Positions 17,521-28,062 are shown, counted from the stretch's first letter. The stretch: 64,000 nt of DNA from Halanaerobium kushneri (GCF_900156285.1 NZ_FTNC01000003.1:62001-126000); one strand, 5' to 3'. The notes: generated by a model not told the origin, from the letters alone. Program-made: numbers and translations.

Positions 17521-19068
17521 GTGAAAAACAGAGTTAGCGAAGAAGAAAAAAAAGAAACTGAAAAGTATTTAAAGACAACTGCTAAGCAATCATCAGTAGT
17601 ATTTTTTGGGAGATTTTTAGGTTATATACTTGGATTTTTTGTTAATTTTATTCTTGCTAGATTATTTGGTGCTAGAATATTTGGTCAATATTCTATTGTT
17701 AAAACAGTTGTAGATGTTATTGTTGTTTTTTCAGTTTTAGGTTTAGATAATGGAATTATTAAATATGTTCCAATATATAGAAGTGATAACAAAAAAGAAA
17801 AAGTCATAGAAGTTTTGAGGATATCTTTTGTTTTTTGTATGGTTTTTTCTTTTATTAGTTTGGTAGGAGTTATTATATTTAGACATATAATTGCTAATAA
17901 TATTTTTCAGGACAACAATTTGGTTTTAGCTTTTCAATATGGGGCTTGGTTAATTATCCCATTTGCTTTAAGAAGAATTTTTAATAGTGTATTTTTAACT
18001 TTAAAAAACATTAAATACTATGTTTATTCAGTTGAAGTGATAAGACGACTTTTAATTATTGTTATTTTACTCATTTTATATTATTTTGATTTATTGAATA
18101 TAAAATATATAATAATTGTTATTCTTTTAATAGAGATCATAAATATTTTTTATCTTGTTAAAAAAATAAATGTTTTTAATATAAATATTAAAAACATTTT
18201 AAATATAAAACTTACATATGATAATAATGAATATAAAAATTTAAGAAATAAATTACTTAAATTTTCTACAACGGTTATTTTTATACAAGTTATTTTTTAT
18301 CTTTTAAATAAAGTTGATAGAATAATGCTGGGAATTTATAAGACTTCTAATGTTGTTGGAGTTTATAGTACAGCAGCTTCAATAACAATATTATTGACTT
18401 TTTTTCTGAATGCTACAAGTATGTCTTTTTCTCCGATAATATCTGAGCTATATCATAAACAAAATATTAATTTATTAGAAAAATTATATTCAGCGATTAC
18501 CAAATGGGTTATAATACTTTCTATGCCAATATTAATAAGTATATTTTTTTATGCCGAAGATATAATGCTTTTTTTTGGAGAAGAATATTTATTAGGAACT
18601 TCAACTTTAATAATATTAGCAATAGCTCAATTTATAAATGCTGCTACAGGTGCCAATGGTTATTTAATGAATATGTGTGGTTTAGAAAAGGTTTCACTAA
18701 AAAATGATGTTCTGATGTTAATTTTTAATATTATTCTAAATATATTATTAATACCTAAATATGGCATACTAGGTGCGGCAATTGCTACTTCATTATCAGT
18801 AATTGTTTTTAACTTATTTAAATTATTTAAGGTTAATCAAATTTTAAACATTAATCCCTATAATTTTAATTATACTAGTATATTAATTAGTTTGGTAATT
18901 GTTATTATTATGAATAATTATTTTGAAAAATATTTTAATATTAATATTATCTTAGTTTTTTTTATAACATTAATATCAATGTTGATTTTTATTTTAATCG
19001 CCTTTACTTTAAGGGATGAGATGGATGATTTTATTTTTGAAAAAATAAAATCTAAATTCAAATTATAA
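17521..19068 (+). CDS. Polysaccharide flippase (Wzx/MATE-like, MOP superfamily)
   Basis: 515-aa integral membrane protein with 12-14 predicted hydrophobic segments. It should flip undecaprenyl-linked repeat units across the membrane. The N-terminal FGRFLGYILGFFVNFILARL and GARIFGQYSIVKTVVDVIVV are the characteristic first two helices of the PST/Wzx family. The C-terminus is a Lys-rich tail. GTG start at 17521 with a weak SD (GGGCGTGA, 8 bases). First gene of the surface polysaccharide locus, very AT-rich. Confidence 0.85.
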   Translation: MKNRVSEEEKKETEKYLKTTAKQSSVVFFGRFLGYILGFFVNFILARLFGARIFGQYSIVKTVVDVIVVFSVLGLDNGIIKYVPIYRSDNKKEKVIEVLRISFVFCMVFSFISLVGVIIFRHIIANNIFQDNNLVLAFQYGAWLIIPFALRRIFNSVFLTLKNIKYYVYSVEVIRRLLIIVILLILYYFDLLNIKYIIIVILLIEIINIFYLVKKINVFNINIKNILNIKLTYDNNEYKNLRNKLLKFSTTVIFIQVIFYLLNKVDRIMLGIYKTSNVVGVYSTAASITILLTFFLNATSMSFSPIISELYHKQNINLLEKLYSAITKWVIILSMPILISIFFYAEDIMLFFGEEYLLGTSTLIILAIAQFINAATGANGYLMNMCGLEKVSLKNDVLMLIFNIILNILLIPKYGILGAAIATSLSVIVFNLFKLFKVNQILNINPYNFNYTSILISLVIVIIMNNYFEKYFNINIILVFFITLISMLIFILIAFTLRDEMDDFIFEKIKSKFKL

Positions 19069-19124
19069 TTTCATTGCTTGAATAAATTATTTGGATTTAA
19101 ATTTAATTTAAAAGAGGGATTTTA

Positions 19125-20384
19125 TTGAATAAAGTATTGAAAGCACGCATTTCTGTTATTACATTATTTGATTTGTATTATATAATTGGTTTAATAATTT
19201 ATAATTATGGTCCTATTTCTTGGCCTAGTAAAAATAAATTTATTTTAAATTTTTTTCTGGTTAGTATTTTTTTATCGATTAATTTTGGCTATTTAATAAA
19301 TTTTTATACAAATATTAATTCAAATAAAATTAAATTCAATTTTGAAAAAACATATAACATTTCAAAGATTTTAGTTACTTTTTTTAATATGATTTTAATT
19401 TATAATATTTTAAATTCTTCTGAAGTTTCTATTTTTTATACATTATCTCAAAACTATTTTTCTTATAATTCTAATATTAGAACACAATTATGGTTCAAGT
19501 TGTTATCATATTATAAAATTTTATTAGCTTTTTTCATTTATATATATTTTCCACTTAGTTTTTTTAATTTTTATAAATTAGAAAGAAAAGATAAAATGCT
19601 ATTTTTTTTAAATATAGGTTTAACCATTTTGTTGTTTATACATAATGGTACTGTTAATATAATTTTTAATTTGATCATAATTTTTTTATTAGTATTATTT
19701 ATTAAATTAAATAAAAAAATCAATAAAAAAAATTTTTTGATAGGAATTTTAATCATATTTCTTTTGATAAGTTTTATAGCTGTTTTTTATCAAGTTCAAA
19801 AAAGTAGATCTTATTCAACGATGGAAACAAATAAGTATTATGAATTAAATGACAATTTTTCATCTCTTAAATCATTTTCTAGTGATATATATTTTTTGTT
19901 TGTTAAATTAGCGAATTATTTAACTCAAGGGATTCATGGATTAGATGTAACTTTTTCTCTTGATAGTAATTTTACTTATTTTGTTGGGTTTTCCGATTTT
20001 CTTTTAAATAATTTTTCGGATTATATAGATTCAAATGTTTTTGAAAGCTCATACCAATATAAAATATCAAAAACTGGATGGCCAGTTGGTGCAAAGTGGA
20101 TAAGTATATTCCCTTATTTATTTAATGATCTTGGAGTTATTTTTACACTAGTTTTATTTTTTTGGATTGGGTTTTACTACAATAAAACTTTTGCTCAAGT
20201 TTTAATAAATAAATGTGAAATATCTTTTTTAATATTTTTGAAATTAACTTTTCTTTTGTTATTTATTTTTTCAAATAATTATATTTTTCAAAGTGGATAT
20301 AATTTTGTTTCTAGTATTATAATTTTTGGATATTATTTTTTTTATGATTTATTTGTAAAAAACAAAATAGGAATGGGGGGTTAA
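19125..20384 (+). CDS. O-antigen/capsule polymerase-like membrane protein (Wzy-type)
   Basis: 419 aa with about 10-12 hydrophobic segments and one larger polar loop around residues 225-330 (KSRSYSTMETNKYYELND...), the usual Wzy topology. Sequence conservation in this class is low, so the call rests on topology and on being next to the flippase and glycosyltransferases. TTG 19125 follows AGAGGG by 8 bases. The ~3% GC-poor composition and poly-Phe/Ile runs match the neighbouring flippase. Confidence 0.65.
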   Translation: MNKVLKARISVITLFDLYYIIGLIIYNYGPISWPSKNKFILNFFLVSIFLSINFGYLINFYTNINSNKIKFNFEKTYNISKILVTFFNMILIYNILNSSEVSIFYTLSQNYFSYNSNIRTQLWFKLLSYYKILLAFFIYIYFPLSFFNFYKLERKDKMLFFLNIGLTILLFIHNGTVNIIFNLIIIFLLVLFIKLNKKINKKNFLIGILIIFLLISFIAVFYQVQKSRSYSTMETNKYYELNDNFSSLKSFSSDIYFLFVKLANYLTQGIHGLDVTFSLDSNFTYFVGFSDFLLNNFSDYIDSNVFESSYQYKISKTGWPVGAKWISIFPYLFNDLGVIFTLVLFFWIGFYYNKTFAQVLINKCEISFLIFLKLTFLLLFIFSNNYIFQSGYNFVSSIIIFGYYFFYDLFVKNKIGMGG

Positions 20385-20387
20385 TAA

Positions 20388-21560
20388 TTGAATATAGCTT
20401 TAATTGGAGCATTAAAATTCCCTTATGGAAGTTCAACTGCATCTAGATATAGATTTTTATTTAATGAAATAGTTTCTAGTGATAACCAAATTGATATATA
20501 TAATCAATATCCAAATTATTTAACTGATAATCCATCGAGTTATGGAGAAATCAACATATATAATAATAGAATAATGAGATCTAGTAATTTTATTATAAGA
20601 AAATATCATTTATATAAATCATCCTTTGAGGTAATTAAGAAATTCGAAAAAAATAATAAAGAAAAGCAATATGATATAATTTGGACATTTTCAAATTTCA
20701 TCTTTCATTCCCTTCCAATCATTTATTTATCTAAAAAACATTCTATACCTGTAGTTAATGAGATTATGGATTGGTTTTCAGAAAATGAATTTAGTTTGAA
20801 ATATTTTGACCCACATTTTTTTGATCATACAATACAGATGAAATTCCTAAACAACTTTTTTTGGGATGGAATTATAGCAATAAATTCAAACATAAAAGAA
20901 TATTATGGAAATCAAAATTGCTGTGTTATACCATCAATTGGAAATTTTGATAATTCTCCAAAAGTTGATTTAGAAATTAATCCAAAAGAGATTAAGTTTG
21001 GATATTTTGGGACTCCGTCATATAAAGATGGTGTTTTAGAAATGGTTAAGGGGTTTGAACTTTTTAATAAGAATAAAGGACATAAACTAATTATTGCTGG
21101 ACAAGATAACAGGGGGTACTTAAATAATATAAAAAAATATATTAAGCAAAATAATTTACACGAGTTTATTGAATTAAAGGGGTTCATACCTCAAGAAAAA
21201 CTTTTAGAAAAATTTAAGGGAGTTAATGTATTAGTATTAAATAGACCAATTCAAAAGCTTAGTAATTTTAGCTTTCCTCAAAAAGTGGCTGAATATCTAA
21301 TGTTAGGAAAGCCAATTATTATTACTAATTTTAATGATATAAATCATTATTTTGACCATAAAAAAAATGCTTATATAATTGATTCAAATAGACCTAAAAG
21401 CATACTCAGAGCTTTTGAATATTTTGAAAAAAACTTTAATGAAATAACTAAGATGCAAAAAAGTGCTTTTGAAATAGGAAAAAATATTTTTTCAGCTAAA
21501 AAAAATTCTGAAAAAATATTGAAATTTTTCGCAAAAGTTATAAATAATTATAAACAATAG
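20388..21560 (+). CDS. Glycosyltransferase, GT4-like
   Basis: 390 aa. The C-terminal Rossmann half shows KFGYFGTPSYKDGVLEMVKG, IIAGQDNRGYLNN and FIELKGFIPQEKLLEKFKG, then FSFPQKVAEYLMLGKPII, the E-x7-E-type donor site of family GT4. TTG 20388 begins three bases after the polymerase stop, with the SD in the tail of that gene. It adds a sugar to the lipid-linked repeat unit; donor and acceptor cannot be read from the sequence. Confidence 0.78.
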   Translation: MNIALIGALKFPYGSSTASRYRFLFNEIVSSDNQIDIYNQYPNYLTDNPSSYGEINIYNNRIMRSSNFIIRKYHLYKSSFEVIKKFEKNNKEKQYDIIWTFSNFIFHSLPIIYLSKKHSIPVVNEIMDWFSENEFSLKYFDPHFFDHTIQMKFLNNFFWDGIIAINSNIKEYYGNQNCCVIPSIGNFDNSPKVDLEINPKEIKFGYFGTPSYKDGVLEMVKGFELFNKNKGHKLIIAGQDNRGYLNNIKKYIKQNNLHEFIELKGFIPQEKLLEKFKGVNVLVLNRPIQKLSNFSFPQKVAEYLMLGKPIIITNFNDINHYFDHKKNAYIIDSNRPKSILRAFEYFEKNFNEITKMQKSAFEIGKNIFSAKKNSEKILKFFAKVINNYKQ

Positions 21561-21596
21561 ACTCTTTGTTAATTCAAAGAAAGGAATGATAATATA

Positions 21597-22616
21597 GTGT
21601 TCAAAAACAAAACATTATTAATAACAGGTGGTACAGGTTCCTTTGGTAATGCAGTCTTAAAAAGATTTTTAGATACAGATATTGGAGAAATAAGAATCTT
21701 TTCTCGTGATGAAAAGAAGCAGAATGATATGCGAAAAAAATATAAAAATAATAAAATAAAGTTCTTTATTGGTAATGTAAGAGATGAAAATAGCTTAAGA
21801 GATGCAATGCATGGAGTAGATTATATCTTTCATGCTGCAGCTTTAAAACAGGTTCCTTCCTGTGAATTCTTTCCAGTAGAAGCTGTAAAAACAAATATTT
21901 TAGGAACCAATAATGTACTTAATGCTGCTGTAGAAAGTGGTGTAGAAAAGGTTATCTGCTTATCCACTGATAAAGCAGCTTATCCTATCAATGCTATGGG
22001 AATCTCTAAGGCTATGATGGAAAAAGTATTTGTAGCTAAATCACAAAAATTATCTACAGAAGATACAGTTATCTGTGGTACTAGATATGGTAATGTAATG
22101 GCTTCCCGTGGTTCAGTAATTCCTTTATTTATCAAACAGATAAAAGATGGTGATCCAATCACTGTAACCAATCCAGATATGACAAGATTTTTAATGAAAT
22201 TAGAAGAAGCAGTTGAATTAGTGCTCTTTGCCTATGAGAATGCTGAAGCCGGAGACATCATGGTCCAGAAAGCGCCAGCCTGTACAATTGGAGATCTTGC
22301 TCAGGCAATTAAAGAATTATTTAATGCTGATAACGATATCAAAATAATCGGTACCAGACACGGAGAAAAATTATTTGAAACTTTACTTACTAAAGAGGAA
22401 TATTTAGTAGCAGAAGATCTTGGCGGCTTCTATAGAGTGCCAGCTGATACCAGAGATTTAAATTATGATAAATATTTTGTAGAAGGAGAAGAAGAACTTT
22501 CGGGTAATAAAGAATATAATTCTCATAATACAAAGAGGTTAACTGTTGGAGAAATAAAAGAAAAATTATTAGAACTTGATTATGTACAAGATGAATTAAA
22601 TAATTGGCCTGAATAA
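21597..22616 (+). CDS. capE: UDP-GlcNAc 4,6-dehydratase/5-epimerase, CapE/FnlA type
   Basis: First enzyme of UDP-N-acetyl-L-fucosamine synthesis. SDR protein of 339 aa with TGGTGSFGNAVLKRF at the N-terminus and the catalytic LSTDKAAYPINAMGISKAMM, where Met takes the place of the SDR Tyr as in CapE. GTG 21597 is preceded by AAAGGAATG. It forms a block with capF and capG (17 and 4 bases apart). Base composition is less AT-rich than the flippase and polymerase, so the CapEFG cassette may have a separate origin. Confidence 0.9.
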   Translation: MFKNKTLLITGGTGSFGNAVLKRFLDTDIGEIRIFSRDEKKQNDMRKKYKNNKIKFFIGNVRDENSLRDAMHGVDYIFHAAALKQVPSCEFFPVEAVKTNILGTNNVLNAAVESGVEKVICLSTDKAAYPINAMGISKAMMEKVFVAKSQKLSTEDTVICGTRYGNVMASRGSVIPLFIKQIKDGDPITVTNPDMTRFLMKLEEAVELVLFAYENAEAGDIMVQKAPACTIGDLAQAIKELFNADNDIKIIGTRHGEKLFETLLTKEEYLVAEDLGGFYRVPADTRDLNYDKYFVEGEEELSGNKEYNSHNTKRLTVGEIKEKLLELDYVQDELNNWPE

Positions 22617-22633
22617 AGGAAGGTTGATCTTTA

Positions 22634-23743
22634 ATGAAAATATTAGTAACAGGTTCAGAAGGTTTTGTCGGTAAAAACTTAAGATCTGAATTAAAAAATA
22701 GAGGTTATGAAGATATATTCTCTTATGATAGAGAAACAGACGAAAAACTTTTAGATAAATATACTAAAGAATGTGATTTTGTCTATCATCTGGCTGGTGT
22801 TAACCGACCAGAAAATTATGAAGAATTTATGAAAGGTAATTATGGTTTTACTTCTAAAGTTTTAAATCTATTAAAAAAACATAATAACCAGTCACCAGTA
22901 TTAATTACTTCTTCCATCCAGGCTAAATTAGATAATCCCTATGGTAGAAGTAAAAAAGCAGGAGAAGAAGTTATCTTTGAATACGGCAGAGAAACAGGAG
23001 CAGAAGTTTATGTTTATCGACTGCCTAATCTTTTTGGCAAATGGTCAAGACCAAACTATAATTCAGTTGTAGCTACTTTCTGTCATAATATAGCTAATGA
23101 CTTAGAAATTGAAGTACATGATCCAGAAGTAGAATTAACTTTAGCCTATATTGATGATGTAGTCGAGCAGTTTATTAATGCTTTAGATGATCAAGTAGTT
23201 AAAGAAGATAAATACTGCAAAGTACCAGTAACTCATGAAGTTAAACTTTGTAAATTAGCAGAACTAATAAAAAGCTTTAAAGAAAGCAGAGAAAATCTTT
23301 ATTTACCTGATATGGGAGATGAATTCACTAAAAAATTATACAGTATGTATTTAAGTTATCTACCAGAAGATAACTTTTCTTATGATTTAACAATGCATCA
23401 GGATGAAAGAGGCTCCTTTACAGAGATGCTGAGAACTGAAGATAGTGGTCAGATTTCTATTAATGTATCTAAACCAGGTATAACTAAAGGTAACCACTGG
23501 CATCATACTAAAAATGAAAAGTTTTTAGTAGTCAGCGGACAGGGAATTATTAGATTTAGAGATATTTATTCTGAGGAAGTAATAGAATATGAGGTAAGTG
23601 GAGATAAATTAGAAGTAGTAGATATCCCAACCGGATATACCCACAATATAGAAAATACAGGAGATACAAATATGGTGACAGTAATGTGGGCAAATGAATG
23701 TTATGATCCAGATAATCCTGATACATACTTTTTGGAGGTTTAA
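22634..23743 (+). CDS. capF: Bifunctional epimerase/reductase CapF/FnlB type
   Basis: 369 aa with two domains: an N-terminal SDR reductase (ILVTGSEGFVGKNLRSELKN; YGRSKKAGEEVIFEYG holds the Tyr-x3-Lys) and a C-terminal cupin from ~250 (RGSFTEMLRTEDSGQISINV, GNHWHHTKNEKFLVVSGQG with the metal histidines). The cupin epimerises C3 and the SDR reduces C4, giving UDP-N-acetyl-6-deoxy-L-talosamine. This architecture is diagnostic for CapF. Confidence 0.92.
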   Translation: MKILVTGSEGFVGKNLRSELKNRGYEDIFSYDRETDEKLLDKYTKECDFVYHLAGVNRPENYEEFMKGNYGFTSKVLNLLKKHNNQSPVLITSSIQAKLDNPYGRSKKAGEEVIFEYGRETGAEVYVYRLPNLFGKWSRPNYNSVVATFCHNIANDLEIEVHDPEVELTLAYIDDVVEQFINALDDQVVKEDKYCKVPVTHEVKLCKLAELIKSFKESRENLYLPDMGDEFTKKLYSMYLSYLPEDNFSYDLTMHQDERGSFTEMLRTEDSGQISINVSKPGITKGNHWHHTKNEKFLVVSGQGIIRFRDIYSEEVIEYEVSGDKLEVVDIPTGYTHNIENTGDTNMVTVMWANECYDPDNPDTYFLEV

Positions 23744-23747
23744 TTAA

Positions 23748-24875
23748 ATGGATAAGTTAAAAGTAATGACTATTATAGGTACCAGACCTGAGATAATACG
23801 TTTATCTGAGGTTATAAAAGCCTGTGATAGATATTTTAATCATCACTTAGTACATACAGGTCAGAATTATGATTATGAGCTAAATGAAGTCTTTTTTGAA
23901 GAACTGGGCCTAAGAGAACCAGATCATTTTTTAGAAGCTGTAGGAGATCATTTAGGAGATACTATTGGTAATATAATCTCAAAATCTTATGAGCTTTTAG
24001 CTGAAGAGATGCCAGATGCTCTTTTAATCTTGGGTGATACAAACTCAGCTCTCTGCTCTATAGCAGCTAAAAGATTAAAAATACCAATTTTCCATATGGA
24101 AGCTGGTAATAGATGTTTTGATCAGAATGTACCGGAAGAAATTAATAGAAAGATTGTAGATCATATTTCAGATATTAATCTACCATATACAGAACACAGT
24201 CGCAGATATCTTTTATCAGAAGGTATCAGAAAAGAACATATTTTTGTAACTGGTTCCCCAATGACAGAAGTAATAAAAAAACATAAAGATAAAATAGAAA
24301 ACAGCAATGTCTTAGAAGAATTAGATCTTGAAAAAGACAATTATTTTCTTGTTTCAGCTCACCGAGAAGAAAATGTAGATAATGAAGAAAACTTTTTATC
24401 TTTGATGAATGCTTTAAATGATATTGCAGAAAAATATCAGATGCCTATTGTTTACTCCACTCATCCCAGAAGTAAAAAAAGAATAGAAGAAAGAGGTTTT
24501 GAATTTCATCCTTTAGTTAAACAGCTCAAACCTTTTGGTTTCTTTGATTATAATAAGCTGCAGTTAAATTCTTTCTGTACTTTATCTGATAGTGGAACCC
24601 TTTCTGAAGAATCAGCTATTTTAGGTTTTCCGGGAGTTTTAATTAGAACTTCTACAGAAAGACCGGAAGTTTTAGATAAAGGTACAGTTGTAATTGGTGG
24701 GATAAATGAAAAAGATATAGTTCAGGCTGTTGATTTAAGCAGAAACATGAAAAAGAATGATGAACAAACTTATTTAGCTGATGATTATCAGGATGATAAT
24801 GTTTCAATTAAGGTAGTTAAGCTTATTCAGAGTTATACTAAAATTATTGATGATGTTGTCTGGAGGAAAGGATAA
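23748..24875 (+). CDS. capG: UDP-N-acetylglucosamine 2-epimerase family, CapG/FnlC type
   Basis: Final C2 epimerisation to UDP-L-FucNAc. 375 aa, WecB-like: TIIGTRPEIIRLSEVIKACD, LILGDTNSALCSIAAKRLKI, FHMEAGNRCFDQNVPEEINR with the conserved Asp/Glu residues, and SDSGTLSEESAILGFPGVLI. Together with capE and capF upstream this completes the L-FucNAc pathway. Confidence 0.9.
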   Translation: MDKLKVMTIIGTRPEIIRLSEVIKACDRYFNHHLVHTGQNYDYELNEVFFEELGLREPDHFLEAVGDHLGDTIGNIISKSYELLAEEMPDALLILGDTNSALCSIAAKRLKIPIFHMEAGNRCFDQNVPEEINRKIVDHISDINLPYTEHSRRYLLSEGIRKEHIFVTGSPMTEVIKKHKDKIENSNVLEELDLEKDNYFLVSAHREENVDNEENFLSLMNALNDIAEKYQMPIVYSTHPRSKKRIEERGFEFHPLVKQLKPFGFFDYNKLQLNSFCTLSDSGTLSEESAILGFPGVLIRTSTERPEVLDKGTVVIGGINEKDIVQAVDLSRNMKKNDEQTYLADDYQDDNVSIKVVKLIQSYTKIIDDVVWRKG

Positions 24876-24881
24876 ATTTAG

Positions 24882-25958
24882 ATGAATATAATGGTATTTG
24901 ATGTACCAGCAGAAAGTGGAGGGGCATTATCAATATTAAATGATTTCTATCAAGAAGTTATTGAAAATGATGATAAAAATATAAACTGGATTTTTGTTTT
25001 GAGTAAGCCAGAATATAAAGAATTTGATAATATTACAGTTTTGAATTTTTCCTGGGTGAAAAAAAGCTGGTTTCATCGTTTATATTTTGATCATTTTGTG
25101 GCTCCTAAATTGGTGAAAAAATATAACATAGATAAGATATTTTCCTTACAGAATGTAATAATTCCTAAAACTGATGTTGAACAAATATTATATGCTCATC
25201 AACCTCTTCCTTTTTCTGGATATAAATTTAATATAAATGAAAATTTTAAATTTTGGATTTATCAAAATTTAATTAGTAAAAAAATATATAATTCTATAAA
25301 ACTAGCTAACAAAGTCATTGTTCAGACTAATTGGATGAAAAAAGCATGTACAGAAAAAGCAGATGTTAAAAGTGACAAGATAGATGTGATTCCACCTAAA
25401 ATTAATTTAAATATAGAAAATACTTTTGATAAAAATAATAAAATAAAAACTTTTTTTTATCCCGCTGGTGCAAGTTATTATAAAAACCATAGATTAATTA
25501 TTGAGGCATCTAAATTGTTAGAAGCTAGCAATATTAATGACTATAAGATTATTCTTACTCTTAATGGAAATGAAAACAAAAATATAAAAGAATTATATAA
25601 AGAAGTAAAAAAATATAATTTACCAGTTGAATTTGCTGGAAGACTTGAAAGAGATGAAGTCTTTAATTTATATACTAAGTCTTATTTGCTATTTCCTTCT
25701 TACATTGAAACATTTGGATTACCGATGTTAGAGGCAAAACTCCACAAAACTATAATTTTAGCATCAGATAAAGCTTTTTCTCACGAAATTTTAGATGATT
25801 ATGAGAATGCTTATTTTTTCGATCCTTTTGATGCTGAAGAATTAATGAAATATATGAAGAAATTACTTGTTGGAGAAATAAGCTATAAAAAAGTTAATTC
25901 AGTATCTAAATCAAATAACAATAGTTTATACTCAGAAGTAATTAAGAAACTCAACTAA
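24882..25958 (+). CDS. Glycosyltransferase, GT4-like
   Basis: 358 aa. The N-terminal VPAESGGALSILNDFYQEV is an acceptor-side loop. The C-terminal half has IEFA-type strands, VEFAGRLERDEVFNLYTKSY and LFPSYIETFGLPMLEAKLHK (E-x7-E-like) for nucleotide-sugar binding. It follows capG by 6 bases (SD GGAGGAAAGG inside the capG end). By position it probably acts on FucNAc-containing repeat units. Confidence 0.8.
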   Translation: MNIMVFDVPAESGGALSILNDFYQEVIENDDKNINWIFVLSKPEYKEFDNITVLNFSWVKKSWFHRLYFDHFVAPKLVKKYNIDKIFSLQNVIIPKTDVEQILYAHQPLPFSGYKFNINENFKFWIYQNLISKKIYNSIKLANKVIVQTNWMKKACTEKADVKSDKIDVIPPKINLNIENTFDKNNKIKTFFYPAGASYYKNHRLIIEASKLLEASNINDYKIILTLNGNENKNIKELYKEVKKYNLPVEFAGRLERDEVFNLYTKSYLLFPSYIETFGLPMLEAKLHKTIILASDKAFSHEILDDYENAYFFDPFDAEELMKYMKKLLVGEISYKKVNSVSKSNNNSLYSEVIKKLN

Positions 25959-25978
25959 AATTTAAAAGAGGTTAGAGA

Positions 25979-27184
25979 ATGAATATACTATCACTTTTTA
26001 TTACATATCCAAGTAAAGCTGACAACCATACAATGTTTAAACAATTTACAAGTAAATTAGTAGATGAAGGACATAATGTATATGTTGTCACACTTCAAGA
26101 AAGAAAATATAATGAACCTACAAAATTATTTGAAGAAAATGGAGTTAATGTTTTAAGAGTAAAGACAGGAAACTTTTTTGACACTAACTTTATTGAAAAA
26201 GGAATTACAATGCTATCTCTGGGTTATTTATTTAAAAGAGCAGTGAAAAAATATTTTTCAGATATTAAATTTGATCTGCTTATCCATTCCTCTCCACCTA
26301 TAACTTATACTCCTTTAATAAAATATATTAATAAAAGAGATAATGCTGAATCGTATTTAATCTTAAGAGATATATTTCCTGATAATGCTGTAGATCTTGG
26401 AGTAATAAATAAAGGCTTGATTTATAAAGTTTTTAAATGGATGGAAAAGAAGCTTTATTCATATAGTGATCATATAGGCTGTATGTCAGATGCTAATATT
26501 GATTATGTATTAAAACATAACCCAGAAGTTGATAAAGAGAAAATGCATATTTTAAGAAACTGGTCTGATTATAAAGAAAAAATTAAAGTTGATAAAGAAG
26601 CTATTAGAGCAAAATATGGTTATAGTTCAGATGATTTTATAGCGGTTTTTGGTGGTAATATGGGTAAAGCCCAGGGATTAGGGTTTATCCTGGATGTAGC
26701 AAAAGAAATAAAAAATGATGATATTAAATTTTTATTTGTTGGTCGAGGCATTGATAAGGAAAACTTAAAAAATAGAGTTGAGACTGAAAAAATTAATAAT
26801 GTTAGAGTCTTTGATTATGTTCCAAAAAGTGAATATGAAAAATTAATAGCAGCCTGTGATCTTGGAATTGTTAGTTTACTTAACCAGTACACAATACCAA
26901 ATATACCTTCTAAAACTGTTGATTTTTTCAAATTGGGTTTACCTATTATAGCTTCTATAGATGAAAATACTGATTATGGAGACATACTAGAAAATCAGGC
27001 ACAAGCTGGACTGTATTCTATTCATGGAGATAAAAAAGAATATATAACTAATTTAAATAAAATTGTAAATAGTAAAGGATTACGGGAAGAGATGTCCAGA
27101 AATGCAAGGGATTATTATGAAGAATATTTAACTACTAAAAATGCAGTTGACACAATTATGAATCAGGTTTCATTGGGGGAATAA
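25979..27184 (+). CDS. Glycosyltransferase, GT4, WbuB/FucNAc-transferase-like
   Basis: 401 aa. The N-terminal HTMFKQFTSKLVDEGHNVYV and LRDIFPDNAVDLGVINKGLI match the WbuB-type GT4 enzymes that add L-FucNAc. The C-terminal AVFGGNMGKAQGLGFILDVA and PNIPSKTVDFFKLGLPIIAS are the donor site. SD AAGAGG 7-8 bases upstream. Neighbouring L-FucNAc synthesis genes support the specificity, which remains inference. Confidence 0.82.
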   Translation: MNILSLFITYPSKADNHTMFKQFTSKLVDEGHNVYVVTLQERKYNEPTKLFEENGVNVLRVKTGNFFDTNFIEKGITMLSLGYLFKRAVKKYFSDIKFDLLIHSSPPITYTPLIKYINKRDNAESYLILRDIFPDNAVDLGVINKGLIYKVFKWMEKKLYSYSDHIGCMSDANIDYVLKHNPEVDKEKMHILRNWSDYKEKIKVDKEAIRAKYGYSSDDFIAVFGGNMGKAQGLGFILDVAKEIKNDDIKFLFVGRGIDKENLKNRVETEKINNVRVFDYVPKSEYEKLIAACDLGIVSLLNQYTIPNIPSKTVDFFKLGLPIIASIDENTDYGDILENQAQAGLYSIHGDKKEYITNLNKIVNSKGLREEMSRNARDYYEEYLTTKNAVDTIMNQVSLGE

Positions 27185-27186
27185 TT

Positions 27187-28062
27187 TTGGATAATTTTAA
27201 TTTTAAACCAGTTATAATAATTGGAGCAGCCAGATCAGGTACAAATATGTTGAGAGATGTATTAACATCTTTAGATGATTTTTCTACCTGGCCCTGTGAT
27301 GAGATAAATTATATCTGGCGTTATGGTAACCGAGAACGAGAAGATGATGAATTTACAGCAGAGGATGTGAATTCACAAAATAAAGCTTATATTAGAAATG
27401 AATTTAAAAAATTACATAATAAATACAATACCTATTATATAATAGAAAAAACATGTGCTAATTCTCTGCGGGTGGATTATGTAAATGAAATAATACCGGA
27501 AGCAAAGTATATTCATATTTATAGAGATCCTGTTGATGTTAGTGCTTCTGCCAAAAAAAGGTGGAAAGCACCATTGGATTTAAAATATATCTTAAAAAAA
27601 GCAAGATATGTACCTCTGAAGGATATTCCTTATTATGCTTTTAAATACTTTAAAAATAGAATTAAAAGATTTACAAATAAGGAGAAAAAACTTGAATACT
27701 GGGGACCTAAGTTCAAAAACTTCAAAAATACAATAGCCGGTAAATCTTTAATAGAAATTTCTGCAATTCAGTGGCAGAAAAGTGTTTCAAACTCTTATAA
27801 TTCTTTTTCTAAGCTAAATAAAGAAGTACATCATATTGCTTACGAAGATTTTGTAGCAGATCCATCAGCTGAACTAAAAAATATAATTGAATTTATAAAT
27901 CCAGAATTAATAGATGAGCAAAAAATTAAAGCAGCTGTTCAAAAAGTAAGTGATAGAAGTGTTGGTAAAGGATACAGAGAACTTTCTGAAGCTGAAGTTA
28001 AAACTATTAAAGAAATAAGTGATGATGCTTATAATAGAGTTAAGAGGCTTGCAGATGAATAA
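27187..28062 (+). CDS. Sulfotransferase family protein
   Basis: 291 aa. IIIGAARSGTNMLRDVLTSL near the N-terminus is the 5'-phosphosulfate-binding loop (P-loop-like) of PAPS-dependent sulfotransferases. KYIHIYRDPVDVSASAKKRW is the 3'-phosphate-binding region. It should transfer sulfate from PAPS to the polysaccharide or its lipid-linked unit. TTG 27187 starts two bases after the GT stop with SD GGGGGA. PAPS could be supplied by cysD-cysN-cysC at 56.5-59.8 kb. Confidence 0.82.
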   Translation: MDNFNFKPVIIIGAARSGTNMLRDVLTSLDDFSTWPCDEINYIWRYGNREREDDEFTAEDVNSQNKAYIRNEFKKLHNKYNTYYIIEKTCANSLRVDYVNEIIPEAKYIHIYRDPVDVSASAKKRWKAPLDLKYILKKARYVPLKDIPYYAFKYFKNRIKRFTNKEKKLEYWGPKFKNFKNTIAGKSLIEISAIQWQKSVSNSYNSFSKLNKEVHHIAYEDFVADPSAELKNIIEFINPELIDEQKIKAAVQKVSDRSVGKGYRELSEAEVKTIKEISDDAYNRVKRLADE